64,000 nucleotides of DNA, from NCBI RefSeq assembly GCF_000189635.1, contig NW_002476264.1, positions 1 through 64,000 of the forward strand, read 5' to 3'. The notes below the pieces were generated by a model that saw only the letters and a program-made list of their open reading frames with translations, was not told the DNA's origin and searched no databases. Positions 1 to 12,601 of this stretch are shown piece by piece. How positions within the stretch are numbered: the stretch's first letter is position 1; each line of letters begins with the position of its first letter. Origin of the DNA: Tetrahymena thermophila SB210. Lineage: Eukaryota > Ciliophora > Oligohymenophorea > Hymenostomatida > Tetrahymenidae. Position numbers and translations under genes: made by a program.

Positions 1-2345
1 AAAAAAAAGCAAGCGCAATAAAAATAAAAAGAAAAAAGAGCTTTCTTGTTTTTAATTAGTTTTTATAATTAAAAATATCACAATCCAAAACAAATAAACT
101 GTTTTTACTAAAGGTTAAGTGTCAAATTTGAGAGATTAATGCAATTTGCTAAACCAGAACCTAAGCCTGATGCACCCATTGCACCAATATAATTATAACT
201 TTTTAAATATTGAAAAAAATATATCATAAAATAGTTAATTCGAAGGAAAAAATGAAGAAAAAAGATGAAATAATAAGATTAATTAATTAATAATAAAAGT
301 AAAAAATTTGAAAATAAAAGGATGAGCTAATTAAATTAACAAAGAAAGAACAAAAAAAAGCAAGCACAATAAAAACAAAAAGAAAAAAGAGCTTTCTTGT
401 TTTTAATTAGTTTTTATAATTAAAAATATCACAATCCAAAACAAATAAACTGTTTTTACACAAGGTTAAGTGTCAAATTTGAGAGATTAATGCAATTTGC
501 TAAACCAGAACCTAAGCCTGATGCACCTTCGTCACCAATTTAATTACCACTTTTTAAATATTGAAGAAAAAATATATCATAAAATAGTTAATTCGAAGGA
601 AAAAATGAAGAAAAAAGATGAAATAATAAGATTAATTAATTAATAGTAAAAGTAAAAAATTTGAAAATAAAAGGATGAGCTAATTAAATTAACAAAGAAA
701 GAACAAAAAAAAACAAGCGCAATAAAAATAAAAAGAAAAAAGAGCTTTCTTGTTTTTAATTAGTTTTTATAATTAAAAATATCACAATCCAAAACAAATA
801 AACTGTTTTTACACAAGGTTAAGTGTCAAATTTGAGAGATTAATGCAATTTGCTAAACCAGAACCTAAGCCTGATGCACCCATTCCACCAATTTAATTTA
901 TTCTTTTTAAATATTGAAGAAAAAATATATCATAAAATAGTTAATTCGAAGGAAAAAATGAAGAAAAAATATGAAATAATAAGATTAATTAATTAATAAT
1001 AAAAGTAAAAAATTTGAAAATAAAAGGATGAGCTAATTAAATTAACAAAGAAAGAACAAAAAAAAGCAAGCACAATAAAAACAAAAAGAAAAAAGAGCTT
1101 TCTTGTTTTTAATTAGTTTTTATAATTAAAAATATCACAATCCAAAACAAATAAACTGTTTTTACACAAGGTTAAGTGTCAAATTTGAGAGATTAATGCA
1201 ATTTGCTAAACCAGAACCTAAGCCTGATGCACCTTCGTCACCAATTTAATTACCACTTTTTAAATATTGAAGAAAAAATATATCATAAAATAGTTAATTC
1301 GAAGGAAAAAATGAAGAAAAAAGATGAAATAATAAGATTAATTAATTAATAATAAAAGTAAAAAATTTGAAAATAAAAGGATGAGCTAAATAAATTAACA
1401 AAGAAAGAACAAAAAAAAGCAAGCGCAATAAAAATAAAAAGAAAAAAGAGCTTTCTTGTTTTTAATTAGTTTTTATAATTAAAAATATCACAATCCAAAA
1501 CAAATAAACTGTTTTTACACAAGGTTAAGTGTCAAATTTGAGAGATTAATGCAATTTGCTAAACCAGAACCTAAGCCTGATGCACCCATTCCACCAATTT
1601 AATTTATTCTTTTTAAATATTGAAGAAAAAATATATCATAAAATAGTTAATTCGAAGGAAAAAATGAAGAAAAAATATGAAATAATAAGATTAATTAATT
1701 AATAATAAAAGTAAAAAATTTGAAAATAAAAGGATGAGCTAATTAAATTAACAAAGAAAGAACAAAAAAAAGCAAGCACAATAAAAACAAAAAGAAAAAA
1801 GAGCTTTCTTGTTTTTAATTAGTTTTTATAATTAAAAATATCACAATCCAAAACAAATAAACTGTTTTTACACAAGGTTAAGTGTCAAATTTGAGAGATT
1901 AATGCAATTTGCTAAACCAGAACCTAAGCCTGATGCACCTTCGTCACCAATTTAATTACCACTTTTTAAATATTGAAGAAAAAATATATCATAAAATAGT
2001 TAATTCGAAGGAAAAAATGAAGAAAAAAGATGAAATAATAAGATTAATTAATTAATAATAAAAGTAAAAAATTTGAAAATAAAAGGATCAGCTAAATAAA
2101 TTAACAAAGAAAGAACAAAAAAAGCAAGCACAATAAATAGAAAAAGAAAAAAGAATTTTATTGTTTTTAATTAATTAAAATAACACAAATAAATATATCT
2201 ACTTTTCATATTTAATAATATTTGTAATTAATTTATATAATTAAATGTATTTCTAAAATAAAAATGACGCTAAAAAGTTGTAAAATTGAATTGCATTATC
2301 TTTACTGATGTGATGTTTAAATGCGGTACAATATTAGTTGGGCAT
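1..2345 (-). CDS. Leucine-rich-repeat protein, exon-array gene (partial, runs off left edge)
   Basis: Six exons of exactly 90 nt lie at 1872-1961, 1519-1608, 1166-1255, 813-902, 460-549 and 109-198, read in that order on the minus strand. Each encodes one ribonuclease-inhibitor-like LRR with the core NQIGDEGASGLGSGL followed by ANCINLSNLTLNL. All start after AG with one leftover base and end two bases into a codon before GTAAAAA, so each exon is symmetric. Introns are about 263 bp and nearly identical. Repeats alternate between a DEG type (460, 1166, 1872) and a GGM type (813, 1519); the 109 copy is a variant. A candidate first exon is 2203-2345 (ATG at 2345), 143 nt with the right donor phase and the same length as exon 1 of the LRR gene at 25997-28667, but its sequence is not LRR-like. 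The 3' end lies outside the window. LRRs usually bind proteins; partner and role are unknown. Repeat family is sure, exon 1 is tentative. Confidence 0.8.
109..2165 (-). repeat. Tandem array of 353-bp LRR exon-intron units (706-bp dimer)
   Basis: Six head-to-tail units with a period of 353 bp (351 for the leftmost step). Each holds one LRR exon and its intron. Introns are as conserved as exons, and the two 706-bp dimers at 460-1165 and 1166-1871 differ at only a few bases by eye. Similarity fades between about 2130 and 2185, where the candidate first exon region begins. Confidence 0.95.
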
Positions 2346-2355
2346 AATTTTAAAT

Positions 2356-3392
2356 GGCAACTTATAAAATTTTTTTTGTTTCAAGATAGTTTTTTATAAC
2401 GCATTTAAGATATTAATTGATTATTAGAATAGAAAGAAAGATCTTTTAATCAACGCCAGAATATTATTTACAATTACCCAAAAATTTCTTACAATCAAGC
2501 AATAAATTATATTTCTTGTGAAATATAATTGATTTAAATTTACTTAAAACAATATATTAATATACTTTATTTTTGAAACTGAAACATTTTTATCTTTTTA
2601 CTAAATTAATCATAAAGACATAGCATATCTCATTATTATCCATAATAAATTTTATCGCTAATCTAGGTTTTAAATAAAATAACAAAATAAATTCTTATAA
2701 TCAAGCCAACTCTTATTTTAAGTATTTAACATAATAATTAATTAACATAAATTGGATTAAATATAATATATTAATATTAGCATAAATTTAATGATTTTTT
2801 TTTAGTTTTAGCTTCGCTTTCTATGAAATATTTATTAATTTATTTTAAAATATATCTATTTTGGTTTTCATTTCAATTAAAACTCTAATTTATATGCAAA
2901 TTTAAACTAGAAATAATTTTTACATTTTATAAGAAAAATATACTGAAGAAATTTCAACGGAGTTAATATAGGAATTATTGAACATATTAATTAATATAAT
3001 ATAACCTATTCGAAAATTAATCAAAAAATGCTCTTTCTAATTTTATTATAATTTTATAGAAAAATACAAGGATTTACATTATTTAATATTATATATAAAT
3101 TCATAGTAAATAAGGAATTACATTATTATTTGCTATAATGTAAGGATTCATATTATTATTTTATAAAATTAAAATAATGTAATTTATCAGATAAAAATGA
3201 TAATCCAATTATATTTAATTAATATTATTTATCTATTATGTAAGAGAATATTAATATAAAAGTGAAATATTTAAAATTTAAATCAGAAACATTAAATATT
3301 ATAGAAATTTATGATTAATATATAATATGACCAAGCTAAATTGATACTAAAAACATGTAATCTATAAATGAAATACAAATTATAATTCATAA
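2356..3392. other. AT-rich spacer
   Basis: No supported gene. It holds a few short degenerate repeats of the form AAGGA-TTACATTATTA around 3065-3185. It lies between the presumed 5' end of the LRR array gene and the 3' end of the first MACPF gene. Confidence 0.6.
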
Positions 3393-5003
3393 TCAATTTT
3401 TAGCTTTTAATTAAGTGTTTTAAATTAGCTCTATAACCTAGCATTCGAAACATGAATCAGTTACCATTGTTCTCAGTATTCCTTAGCTATCGAACCCTAA
3501 ACATTTAGTAGGATCACTCTTAAATCTCAAGCTAAATATGTTATCATCATATGCCACGTACTAGAAAGTAGCGTTATCGTTTAAAGGGCAACTGCTGATT
3601 GTTGCTGGTTCTCCTAAAGTTGGATTTCCTACCAAACAAAAACTATTACCAGTAGTAGCAACTATGCTAACATAGTAAGTAGTTACGCCATTTAAAATTT
3701 GGTTATTGTACTTAAAGAAGAATCTGTATCCAATAGTACTCTCAATAGGAGAAAGCTAGAGTTAGGTGTTGAATGTAGTTTAATTCTAGTAATAAGCTGA
3801 TATTTAAGTTCTTGTGATATCTAATAGAGAAACATCATAATAAGTAACTGTTTAAGCTAATTAACTAAGATTATAATTATCCTAAGTATTACCCTTGCAA
3901 TAATCGACTTAACCATTTGCTAATAATCTATTTTAGCAATATGAGTTAGCATACATTCTTAGTTTAGAGTAAAGTTGTAATATTTGAGTGCTTGATAAAA
4001 TGTTATTACCGCCTTATGTGAAGATTTTTAGAGCTTCGTGATAAGGAGTAATTGAACTCTTAATTGGCATAGGTTTTGTGAGAGTTTAAGTAGCCCAATT
4101 TGCAGGATCGTTGTTTAAATCAGGAGTAGCTCCAATTGAGTATGAAGTCCAGCTTTAAATAGATTAACTAAAAGAATTCAAGCTATTCTATTCTAACTGA
4201 GTATTAGTTCTACCTCTCACATTGAATAATGTTGCACTTGCTGAAACATCAATACCTTGATTTTGCATACTTTGAACATCAGTCTTAAGCATCTTGAATT
4301 TGTAACCGAAAAGAGAGCCAAGATCAACTGAAGTAACTACATGGGTGCCCCAGTTATCAAAGAAATCGTAATAAGCATTTGCTTCTGTATTATTTGCATT
4401 ATTTTGATTTAAAGCTAATTATTGTAAATTAAGCAAGATATCGTTGGAAAATTGAGGGTGATAAGTAGGAGAATCAATTAAATCTAATTAGAAGACTGAA
4501 CATCTTGAATTGGAGACAATATATTGATAAGTGCCACTAGCCATATCATTTTGCATATTCTAATAATCTACACTGGCTCTAAATCTACCTCCAAAAAAGG
4601 TTCCTCTGATAGAAACTGATGCTTCTAAACTGCTTGTATAGTCAATCATAGAAGTAACCTATTTTGCAGAGAAAGACATTGTGCAGCTTTTTTGTTAAGA
4701 TAGCATAACACCATTTGGAACAAAGTAATTTCTTTCAGGATTAACATTTTACCATAAATTATTGGCATATGTTAAATTGATAGCTGCAACATTTTAATAG
4801 CCAGGATCAAGACCTTAAGATGAGTGAGGGTTTGAAGTGAAGATATTGTATCCTTATCCAAGATATTGCACGTTTGGAATATATTTAATTGAGCTAGTGT
4901 CAACGCTATCATTCCATTAAAGGGTTCCTCTTAAATCATCGCAGTTTATGCAAGAGGCAATCAAGAGTAGAAGTAAGATACTTTTAATTTTTTAGAGTTT
5001 CAT
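3393..5003 (-). CDS. Secreted MACPF/perforin-domain protein
   Basis: One exon of 537 codons including the TGA stop (536 aa), with many in-frame TAA/TAG Gln codons. A hydrophobic signal peptide (MKLQKIKSILLLLLIASC) suggests secretion or delivery to vesicles. The MACPF signature is seen as YYDFFDNWGTHVV with the W-G-T-H core near residues 218-221, and Gly-rich and SxLGSLFGYKF segments follow. The C-terminal 130 residues contain spaced Cys and resemble a small beta-rich lectin-like domain, which is inference. Members of this family form oligomeric membrane pores; the target here is unknown. It is a clear paralogue of the divergently transcribed gene at 6041-7603, sharing the start SIKYIPNVQYLGQGYNIF, the GTH region and the WATQTL..PMPIK block. 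The first ATG was chosen because the signal peptide follows directly. The gene looks intact. Confidence 0.92.
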
Positions 5004-6040
5004 TTAATTTGATTGGTTTAATTGAGTTTTTTGTTTTGATTAAAATTTTATAAAATCTTACAAAGTTAAAAAGTTGATATTTAACTAAGAAAAAATAGAC
5101 AAAATATCTTTAATTTACAATTTAACATATTTTTCTTACATGATTCACTGTTCAAGCTAATTAATTTTGATATTAAGTAAAATAGACAAATCACATTATC
5201 AAAATTTATAACTTTGAGGAGTTTGATTTAATAATTGGTCCAAATTTTAGCATTCAAATGAAAATTAAATTTTACATTTCAACACATATTTCTTACATAG
5301 CTAACTTTTTATACTAATTAATTTTGATGATAAGCAAAAATAGACATTTTTCAATATCGAAAGTAATTAAAATTAATTCCAAAAAAAGCATTCAAGAAGA
5401 AATTAAATTTTACAATCCAACATATTTTTCTTACATGATTAACAGTTTTTTGTGCGAATTAATTTAGACACTAAGTAAAAATATACATACCTACTCAATA
5501 TCAAAATCGATATTAAAAGTAATTAAAATACATTCTACATTCAATCAAAAATCAATTTTTACAATCCGACATATTTTTTATATGCTTAATATTCTTATTA
5601 ATTTATATAAGCATAAAAATAGACATCTCGCAGTATTATGTTTTATAACATTATCAAGAAGTCTAAAAAACATAAAATTTTCAAACGAAAATTAAAAATG
5701 AATTAAAATAATTTTTATTTGAATAATTTTTTTAATTGTTCAAAAATATTTTGTAAATAACTTTTTATATTTATAAATTAATCTACTCTATTAATTATTT
5801 AAAAAAATATTAATAATAAAAAAATACCTCACCCCTTTACGAAATTAAATTAATAATGTAAGATTTGATCGACAAAATATAAGCTCATAAATTTCAGTTT
5901 CAGACTTATATCTATTTGTATTAATTAGCATAAATGAATTAGCCTTCTACTTTTAATTAAAAGCAAGTTTTAAACAATAACTAAAATTTAATAAACAAAA
6001 ACATAAAAATACAAATCAAAAATCTAAAACTAATTAAAAA
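5004..6040. promoter_or_regulatory. Shared divergent promoter region of the MACPF pair
   Basis: About 1 kb between two divergent start codons, so it should carry both promoters. It is very AT-rich with no ORF of note and holds the degenerate repeats listed separately. No specific factor site can be named from sequence. Confidence 0.5.
5113..5640. repeat. Four degenerate ~140-160-bp tandem repeats
   Basis: Copies begin near 5113, 5272, 5410 and 5558. Each has the order TTTTACAAT-CAACATATTTTTCTTACATGATTAAC, then TAATTAATTTTGATATTAAG, then CAAAAATAGACAT, with variation. They lie entirely in the intergenic region of the MACPF pair. Confidence 0.75.
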
Positions 6041-7603
6041 ATGAACATTTTCAAAACAAAATTTACAATTTGTTTACTTTTGGTACTTCAAATAATTTGT
6101 GCCTAGTAATCTGATTAAACCATATCTTGGAAGCAAAGTATCTCTCCAGGTTAGATCAAATATATCCCTAATGTTTCCTATCTAGGATAAGGATATAATA
6201 TCTTCTAAGGTAACCCTTTAAGTACTAGCGGAATAGATCCTGGTTTCAGAAATGTCCCTGCAGTTGATTTACTTTATCAAGATAACCTTTGGGATGCAGC
6301 TAGTCCTGATAGAGCCTACTTCATTCCAGATGGAGTCAGAGTAAATATTGAAAAGAGCTGTTTGATTACTTTTTCTTCAAAGTAAGTCTCTACCCTAACT
6401 GATTACTAAAATAGCTTATCTGCAAAAGTTAGTGGAAAAGGAAGTGTATTTTCTGCCTCATTTTCGGCCAGCGCTGACTTCAAATAGATGAAAGATACTC
6501 TTTCCCAAAAGGACACTCAATGTATTCAATCACACGCTACTTGTACTGCTTTTGATCTCAGTTTTTACAATGATATCAACTCTCTACCTTTGCTCTCTCT
6601 TTAGCTAGTAGATAAAATTCAATAATTATATTCTTACTCAAATTACACTAACGAGAAAGAATACTATTATGATTTCTTTGATTCATGGGGAACTCACGTA
6701 GCTACATCTGTCAGACTTGGTTCTCTCTTCGGCTATCAATTCAAAATGAGTTCTTCATCTGTCTAATAATAGTCTTCACTTGGTTTTGATGCATCAGTTG
6801 GAGCTTCACTTTATGGAGTTAAAGGTAAAGTATCTACCAGTTATGCTTAACAATAACTCAATAGTTTCCAATAATCGTTAAAGAGTTGGTCTTCTTATTC
6901 ACTGGGTGCTACTCCAAATGCTAATCTTGATGCTGCTTAATGGGCTACTCAAACACTTGACACTCCTATGCCAATTAAAACAGAACTCACTCCTATCTAC
7001 ACATTCATCTCTCAATATTAGAATAACGCAGATATTCCTTTAAATTCCACAACTATGGCATATGTTGTCAATGCTATGTAAAATTACATTGGTTAATACT
7101 GCTATGATAGATTACAATTCTCAACTGCTTTAAATTCATGCTCAGGTTATGTGAATTAATCCTCTGATCCATATGTAGGATAAAGCAAAATTATGAATAC
7201 AAAGAGTGGAAAATTCGTTTCATTTGATCAAAACACTTTAAAAGTTTTCTAATTAACTAATAATTCAACAACCAGTAACTAATAAATGTATACAGTAACT
7301 AGACCTACCAATAACCAAAATATCTACTAAATTTAGACAAGTAATTATAATTACTGCTTAGGAGTAAGTGTTGCTTAAGATGGTTAACCTTTAGTCTTGA
7401 AGAATTGCGCATTAGATTCTTTGACTTTATTTGAAATAGATGAAATAGGATAAGGATTCTAATATTTAAAATTGATGGGTTCAAATTATTACATGACAGT
7501 ATAATCAACAGCATCAATATCTGATACTTCTGATAACGCCCTAATTGTTTTGTCACAAAACTAAAATGCATGCAGAGGATGTACATTCTTCTAAGTTGAT
7601 TGA
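6041..7603 (+). CDS. Secreted MACPF/perforin-domain protein with C-terminal beta-trefoil-like region
   Basis: One exon of 521 codons with stop (520 aa). The signal peptide is MNIFKTKFTICLLLVLQIICA. The MACPF core YYDFFDSWGTHVATS lies at about residues 208-222 (W216, H219), followed by RLGSLFGYQFKM. Segments rich in Ser, Gly and Ala (KVSGKGSVFSASFSASADF) fit the amphipathic hairpin regions expected in the fold. Residues from about 385 on contain SGKFVSFDQNTLKVF and YCLGVSVAQDGQPLVLKNC, which look like a ricin-B-like beta-trefoil; that assignment is inference. The family forms pores after secretion, in defence, feeding or egress. Its neighbour at 3393-5003 is a paralogue in opposite orientation with no other gene between. 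The gene looks whole. Confidence 0.93.
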
Positions 7604-8920
7604 ACTATTTTATTATAATAAAATAAAGATAGTTTACATAAAGTAATACATCAAATTTAATTGAAAATTAATTATGTAAGTAACTTATATATCAATCAGT
7701 CAACTTTTATATTGTTTTTTTATTAGAATTCAATATTTTAAAAAAATTTTTTTTAATATTTTTTTTTCAAAAATAATAATTTATGTAAACCACTGATTGT
7801 ACCAACTTAAATCTTTTAATAACTTCATTGATGTTTTTAAAAAATAAATTATGAAAAGAAAAGTTCATCTTAAGGTCAATTTGAAGATACATATCTAGAA
7901 AAGAGTAAGAAATATATCAACTTATCAATAGAAATAAACTAATAATTTAGATTCTACAAGTATATAAATAGATAGGAATATCTAGACTTAAATAAAATTT
8001 CAAAATTGAGAGAGAAGAGATTTATGTATCATTAATTTGAATATAATCTTCATAACTAATAAAATTATTAGAATTTATAAGATATAAAAATTATTATGTA
8101 CCTACTAATTGCAAGGCTAACAATTTTTTTAATAATTTTAGATATAATATATATTTTTCAAATCAACTAACAAACAAAAGAAATTATTAATAAAATTTTA
8201 AATAAAAACATTTTACTTTTTTTTCTATTAAAATTCCTCACTATTATTAATTGTTGGAAAGTAGTTTCTAGTAAAAAATTAATAAATTTATTTTATTTAT
8301 AATAGCAATTAAAAAAATTTTAACCTTTATCATTTAAAAAATAAGTTAGAATATATTTTTACTTTTCTAAATTAATTTAACATTAGTTAATTTATAAATT
8401 TGTCCTCTTAATCAATAATCTATTAATTAAATTGTTTCTTTTAATTTAATGGTATTTTTTTATCATTTAATTTTATCTGCTAAAATTAAATCTAAAGAAT
8501 AATTCATCGATTTTTAATATCAAATCTTAGAACTATTATACCTTTTTAAGTGATTTTAAATTTAAGACTTTGAAAAAAAAAATTTACATATTAAATATCC
8601 TGCTTATAAAAAATTTCTGCTGAAAATCTAATCAATAACTAAATAAAAATAAGAGTATATCAAAAGTCTTAATTTTTACTTTTGATTAAACAAATTATCA
8701 TCAAATAAAGATATTAAATCATTTTGGCTTCGTTTTAATTTGATGAAAAACATTGAATTTAGATTAAAATATTAGAGATATGGCTTTTTTTTACAAAATT
8801 TTAAAAAATTAATTTACTATACAAAAATCTAAATATTTTTTATTATTGATAAATTATATTGACTATTTTTATAAACAGTTTTGAATATTTTATATATCAT
8901 ATGATAGGTAGAGATATCAA
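7604..8920. other. AT-rich spacer
   Basis: Convergent 3' ends of the MACPF and LITAF genes flank it. No supported coding region; a short ORF of about 50 codons from 7851 has no coding character. Confidence 0.6.
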
Positions 8921-9532
8921 TCAGCATGGTTTATACTCATGTCTTCCAACTAATGCACCACAGTGAGCGCAATGATGTATTTTATCTTAACAGTCATCGT
9001 TGCAAAAAGGAATAAAGCAGCAAATTGTGAAGGTACAAAATAGTAAGCAAGCGCAGCAATAAGTACCACTACCTGGTTAACTATTTACAACTGTAGTTGT
9101 AACTTAATTGCATTATGGACATTAAATTATGCTAGGACCAATTTAATTATTAGCTGATCTAGGATAAATTCCTTACATTTGCTATTGCTATTAGTTAAAA
9201 GCTGTAGTAGAAGGAGGAATATATCCTTATTATTAAGGCTAAATCATTTAGGGGGGTTGAGAATAGTTTTAAGGTGGTGGTGGAGGATAATCCTATGGTG
9301 GAGGAGGATAATTCTATGGTGGGGGAGGAGGATAATTCTATTGTGGAGGAGGAGGATAATTCTATGGTGGAGGAGGAGGATAACTTTATGGAGGAGGATA
9401 GTTTTAAAAATTTGGAGGATTATTTTATTCGGCAGGGGGTGGAGGATACATTTATGGGGGTTATGGTGGGTACATTAAAGGAGGCTAGCCTACATCAGGA
9501 GGTAATTACTAATAATTATTATTGTTATTCAT
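8921..9532 (-). CDS. LITAF-domain zinc-ribbon membrane protein, long proline-rich N-terminus
   Basis: One exon of 204 codons with stop (203 aa). Residues 1 to about 115 are Pro/Tyr/Gln-rich with six or so imperfect units of PPPPQNY. The C-terminal 66 residues are a LITAF domain: a first Cys pair CPQCNQV, a Cys-rich hydrophobic stretch GTYCCACLLFCTFTICCFIPFC, and the closing motif KIHHCAHCGALVGRH. In the known family the two CxxC knuckles bind one zinc and the hydrophobic part sits in the cytosolic face of late endosomal or lysosomal membranes. Pro-rich tails often carry PPxY-type sites for WW or ESCRT partners; the PPPQNY units only resemble these. Two paralogues lie at 13692-14039 and 20575-20982. 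Start chosen as the first ATG (MNNNNN), matched by MNNNN in the 13692 paralogue. Confidence 0.93.
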
Positions 9533-11158
9533 CTTAATATCTATGTATCTATGTATATCTATCTAAATCTTTTGTCTATGCTTTCTAAACTAAGTTATTA
9601 GTGCAGATATGAAAATTAATTTTTTTAATATTGTTTGCTTTATCAAATTTTTTTCTAAATAATCTTATTATTAATTAGGCAATTAACTATATTAAAATAT
9701 GCTGATCAGGAGATATATTAATTAAATTTTGGAGATTGTCAATGTTAATAAGAGTGCTGAATCATGACTTACTTTACATACTTTAATAAGAGAAAATAGC
9801 CTTTTTTTAAATTTAAATAAATAGTAGGTTTAATCTAGGAAATTAGAATAAATATTTTATTATTAAAAATATTTATTAATACCTTGTGTTGTTGTTTAAA
9901 GTTTATGATACAAGCTCTAATTCTACTTCTACGAAATCTTTTCAGTTTTCAGTTTGAAAATCAGCCAAATTTATTGATAATTTAATCTTATTTATTATTA
10001 CTCACATTTAATAAAAGAAATTCATAAATAAATTGAGTATAGATAAAAATTGGAAGGAAGGAAGGAAAGAATAATAATTTAATTATGTTTTATTCATATG
10101 TTTATTTTTTATGATTTACATGTATTACTCAACACAAAAGTTATATTAATGCTTACTGATCCCAATACAGTTATTTTAAATAGAGAAAATTGTATCTAAA
10201 ATTTTAAATACAAAAATTAAAAGAGACAAAATTAATAGCAAAAAATTATGTAAAAAACTTTATAAAGCACAATTATATTTACTGAGAAAAGTAGTTAAAC
10301 TAAACGTATTTTAATAATATCTTTGATAGAAAAATTGATCAAGCTATTTTTCTTTAAAACCATTTTAACCAACCAACCTGCTTAGAAGATTAACATCGTT
10401 TGGCATTTGTATCACTTAAAAGTTTTAATATTTCACTAACTCTTTGATTTTACTCCATATATATATTATTCTTTTTAATTTTAATCTATATTTGCTATGA
10501 TTTATAAATTATGAAAATAATTTTGATATGTTGAATTTAAATAATAAAAAGTAAATAAAAATTGATTTATCTAATTATTAATGATATTTATCAGAAAAAA
10601 TGAACATATTTTTTAATTGCTTAAATTTCAAAAAACTATGATAAGGTAAATTATCTATTTATCTAAAGTGAATAAAACTTTGCTTAGTTAAAAAATAATT
10701 ACTTATTGTTTGGAGAAATTAATAATTTTTGGAAATTTAGTTAGATTTCATTATATAAAATTAATAATCTAAAAAATTTGTAAAATAAATATTGAATTAA
10801 ACAAATATCAACCAAAAAAAGTAAAAATAAAATCTCTAAAATTCATTTTTATTATTTTATTTGAATGTTTTTGTTTTTAATTTTTTTTATTGATAAAATT
10901 AATTATATTAATTAGAAAAATAATTTTTAAATTGCTAAAATTTTAAATTACCAAAATTATTTTTTCTTTCTTGAAAAAAAAATTTTAAACTTCTCTTATA
11001 AATACATGGGTTGATGGATTATTTGATTTTATGATAAAGCTTAATAAGAAATATATAATTGACATAAATATGTTTTTTAAATATCTATTAATTATTAAGG
11101 ATAGTATTTGCTTGTCTAATTTAATTGATTGTTGATAATAAGTAAGAGAAACTTTCAT
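9533..11158. other. AT-rich spacer
   Basis: About 1.6 kb with no supported gene. It contains a short GGAA microsatellite near 10052-10069. The long hydrophobic-protein gene on the minus strand ends just to its right. Confidence 0.6.
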
Positions 11159-12601
11159 TCAATCAGCTGCATACAGTTCATATAGAACTACCTATGGATT
11201 TATAGTTATGTGAAACTTAATATATTTACTATAACTGATTATTTAAAGCATTTCTGATTTGTATTAATTAATTTTTGCATTTTTCATGCGGTAGAGTAAT
11301 GAGGATGTTGCGTGAGAAAATAAAAATCCATTGCTATATCTACTTAAAAATATACTTATGCCATCCTTTGGTACTATTTAGGTTGAAATCCATTATAAAG
11401 CTTAATCCTAAATGTATTCCTCTTCAATAGCTAGCAATTTTAATTTACAGGTACATTAATGAGTACGCTATATCAAAAATGTTACAGCAATACCATTTTT
11501 TAAACTAAATGAAATAGCTTTTTAAAGTTCGTAATATAAGCATTTTTTATCCTCTTTTTCAGTCACCTCGTGCTAATATGTTAGCTTATTAGCAATAAAG
11601 TACTATTTGATATATTTTTGTCTTTTATTTAAAAATAGGATGCATTGTTCCATTTAGCTTATATTATAAATCCAAAAAACTTTCTCTCTAAATAACGTTT
11701 TAAGAAATTAATTCCATTAAATTGTAAGTACTAAGATAATAGCACTAAATGCAAAAATTATATTGACATTAAAAATAGTATTCTAGTTCTACTTTATACT
11801 ATCAATAATAAAGTAAGCTATAATAAGACCTAATTAAGCTAAAAAGTTGAAAAAGCTCAATGGTATGGTTACACTTAAAATACCTAAAATTATTATGTCT
11901 CTGTTTAGAAAGTAATAGTTGTTCATACATAAATGCAAAAAGCCACCAAATAAGACTCCAAAAGTACTATTTTCTACATTTTAAAACCGAAAATATAGAA
12001 TATTAATCAGAATAAATACTAAGTAATAAATTCCTAAATTAACTCCAAAAGAATCATTTAGGAGCATTAATGAAGAAATACTGAAGGTGTGAGCAGCTTA
12101 ATAGAGAATAGAATAGAAAATCTACCATATTTTTAAATTATCATCTAAAGCATAGTAATTCAAGATCCCTGTAAATACTACAAGAATAACAAAGTTAGTG
12201 TAAGCAAGATTCATTAGCTCATATGATATAATAGGATAATCTTCAAAAATCCTCATTGCAAAAAAAAAGATCATATCAAAGAGCAGTAAAGGATAAACTC
12301 TGCCAAAAAGTTTTGTGGAGATGATTCCGTTAAAAGAAAAATCAAGCTTTGAAAAACAGTAGTAAATAAATCCTACTTAAAAGAAGTCCATAACTATGAA
12401 AAGCATACTAGAAGTTTTAAATCCATTTACTTTACATATCAAGGAAATAGTAATAATTTTATCTATGCTAAACAGGACAACATAACACGAAAAGCATGCT
12501 ATGAATCCTTATTATAGAAGCTTAGCTACAAGATAAATGTGGCAAATATTTATTCCGTAAAAAATGAAAGAAAGAAAGAGGATGATATGTTTCTCCATCA
12601 T
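11159..12601 (-). CDS. Multi-pass membrane protein of unknown function
   Basis: One exon of 481 codons with stop (480 aa), starting at MMEKHIILFLSF. The first 280 or so residues are almost continuous hydrophobic segments broken by short polar loops, giving perhaps eight to nine TM helices. The last 190 residues are polar and look cytosolic, with many Lys/Gln and two close Cys (HQCTCK). The C-terminus reads HITINPQVVLYELYAAD. The same kind of ending (FSINPQMVFYDLFEDYI) is found in the neighbouring multi-pass gene at 16421-18331, which suggests a common family, although other parts cannot be aligned by eye. I do not recognise a named family. Codon use is typical of the window and no break is seen. 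Confidence 0.85.

Noticed and set aside
109-2165. CRISPR array or satellite
   Set aside because: The units are 353 bp with no spacer/repeat structure, and each contains a coding LRR exon with proper splice sites.
7851-8010. Short ORF MKRKVHLKVNLK
   Set aside because: About 50 codons with no domain and spacer-like composition; expected by chance when only TGA stops translation.
9179-9537. Two plus-strand ORFs of about 90-100 codons over the repeat region
   Set aside because: They are the antisense of the Pro-rich repeats in the LITAF gene on the minus strand, and the Trp/Arg-rich and Glu/Asp-rich readings have no domain.
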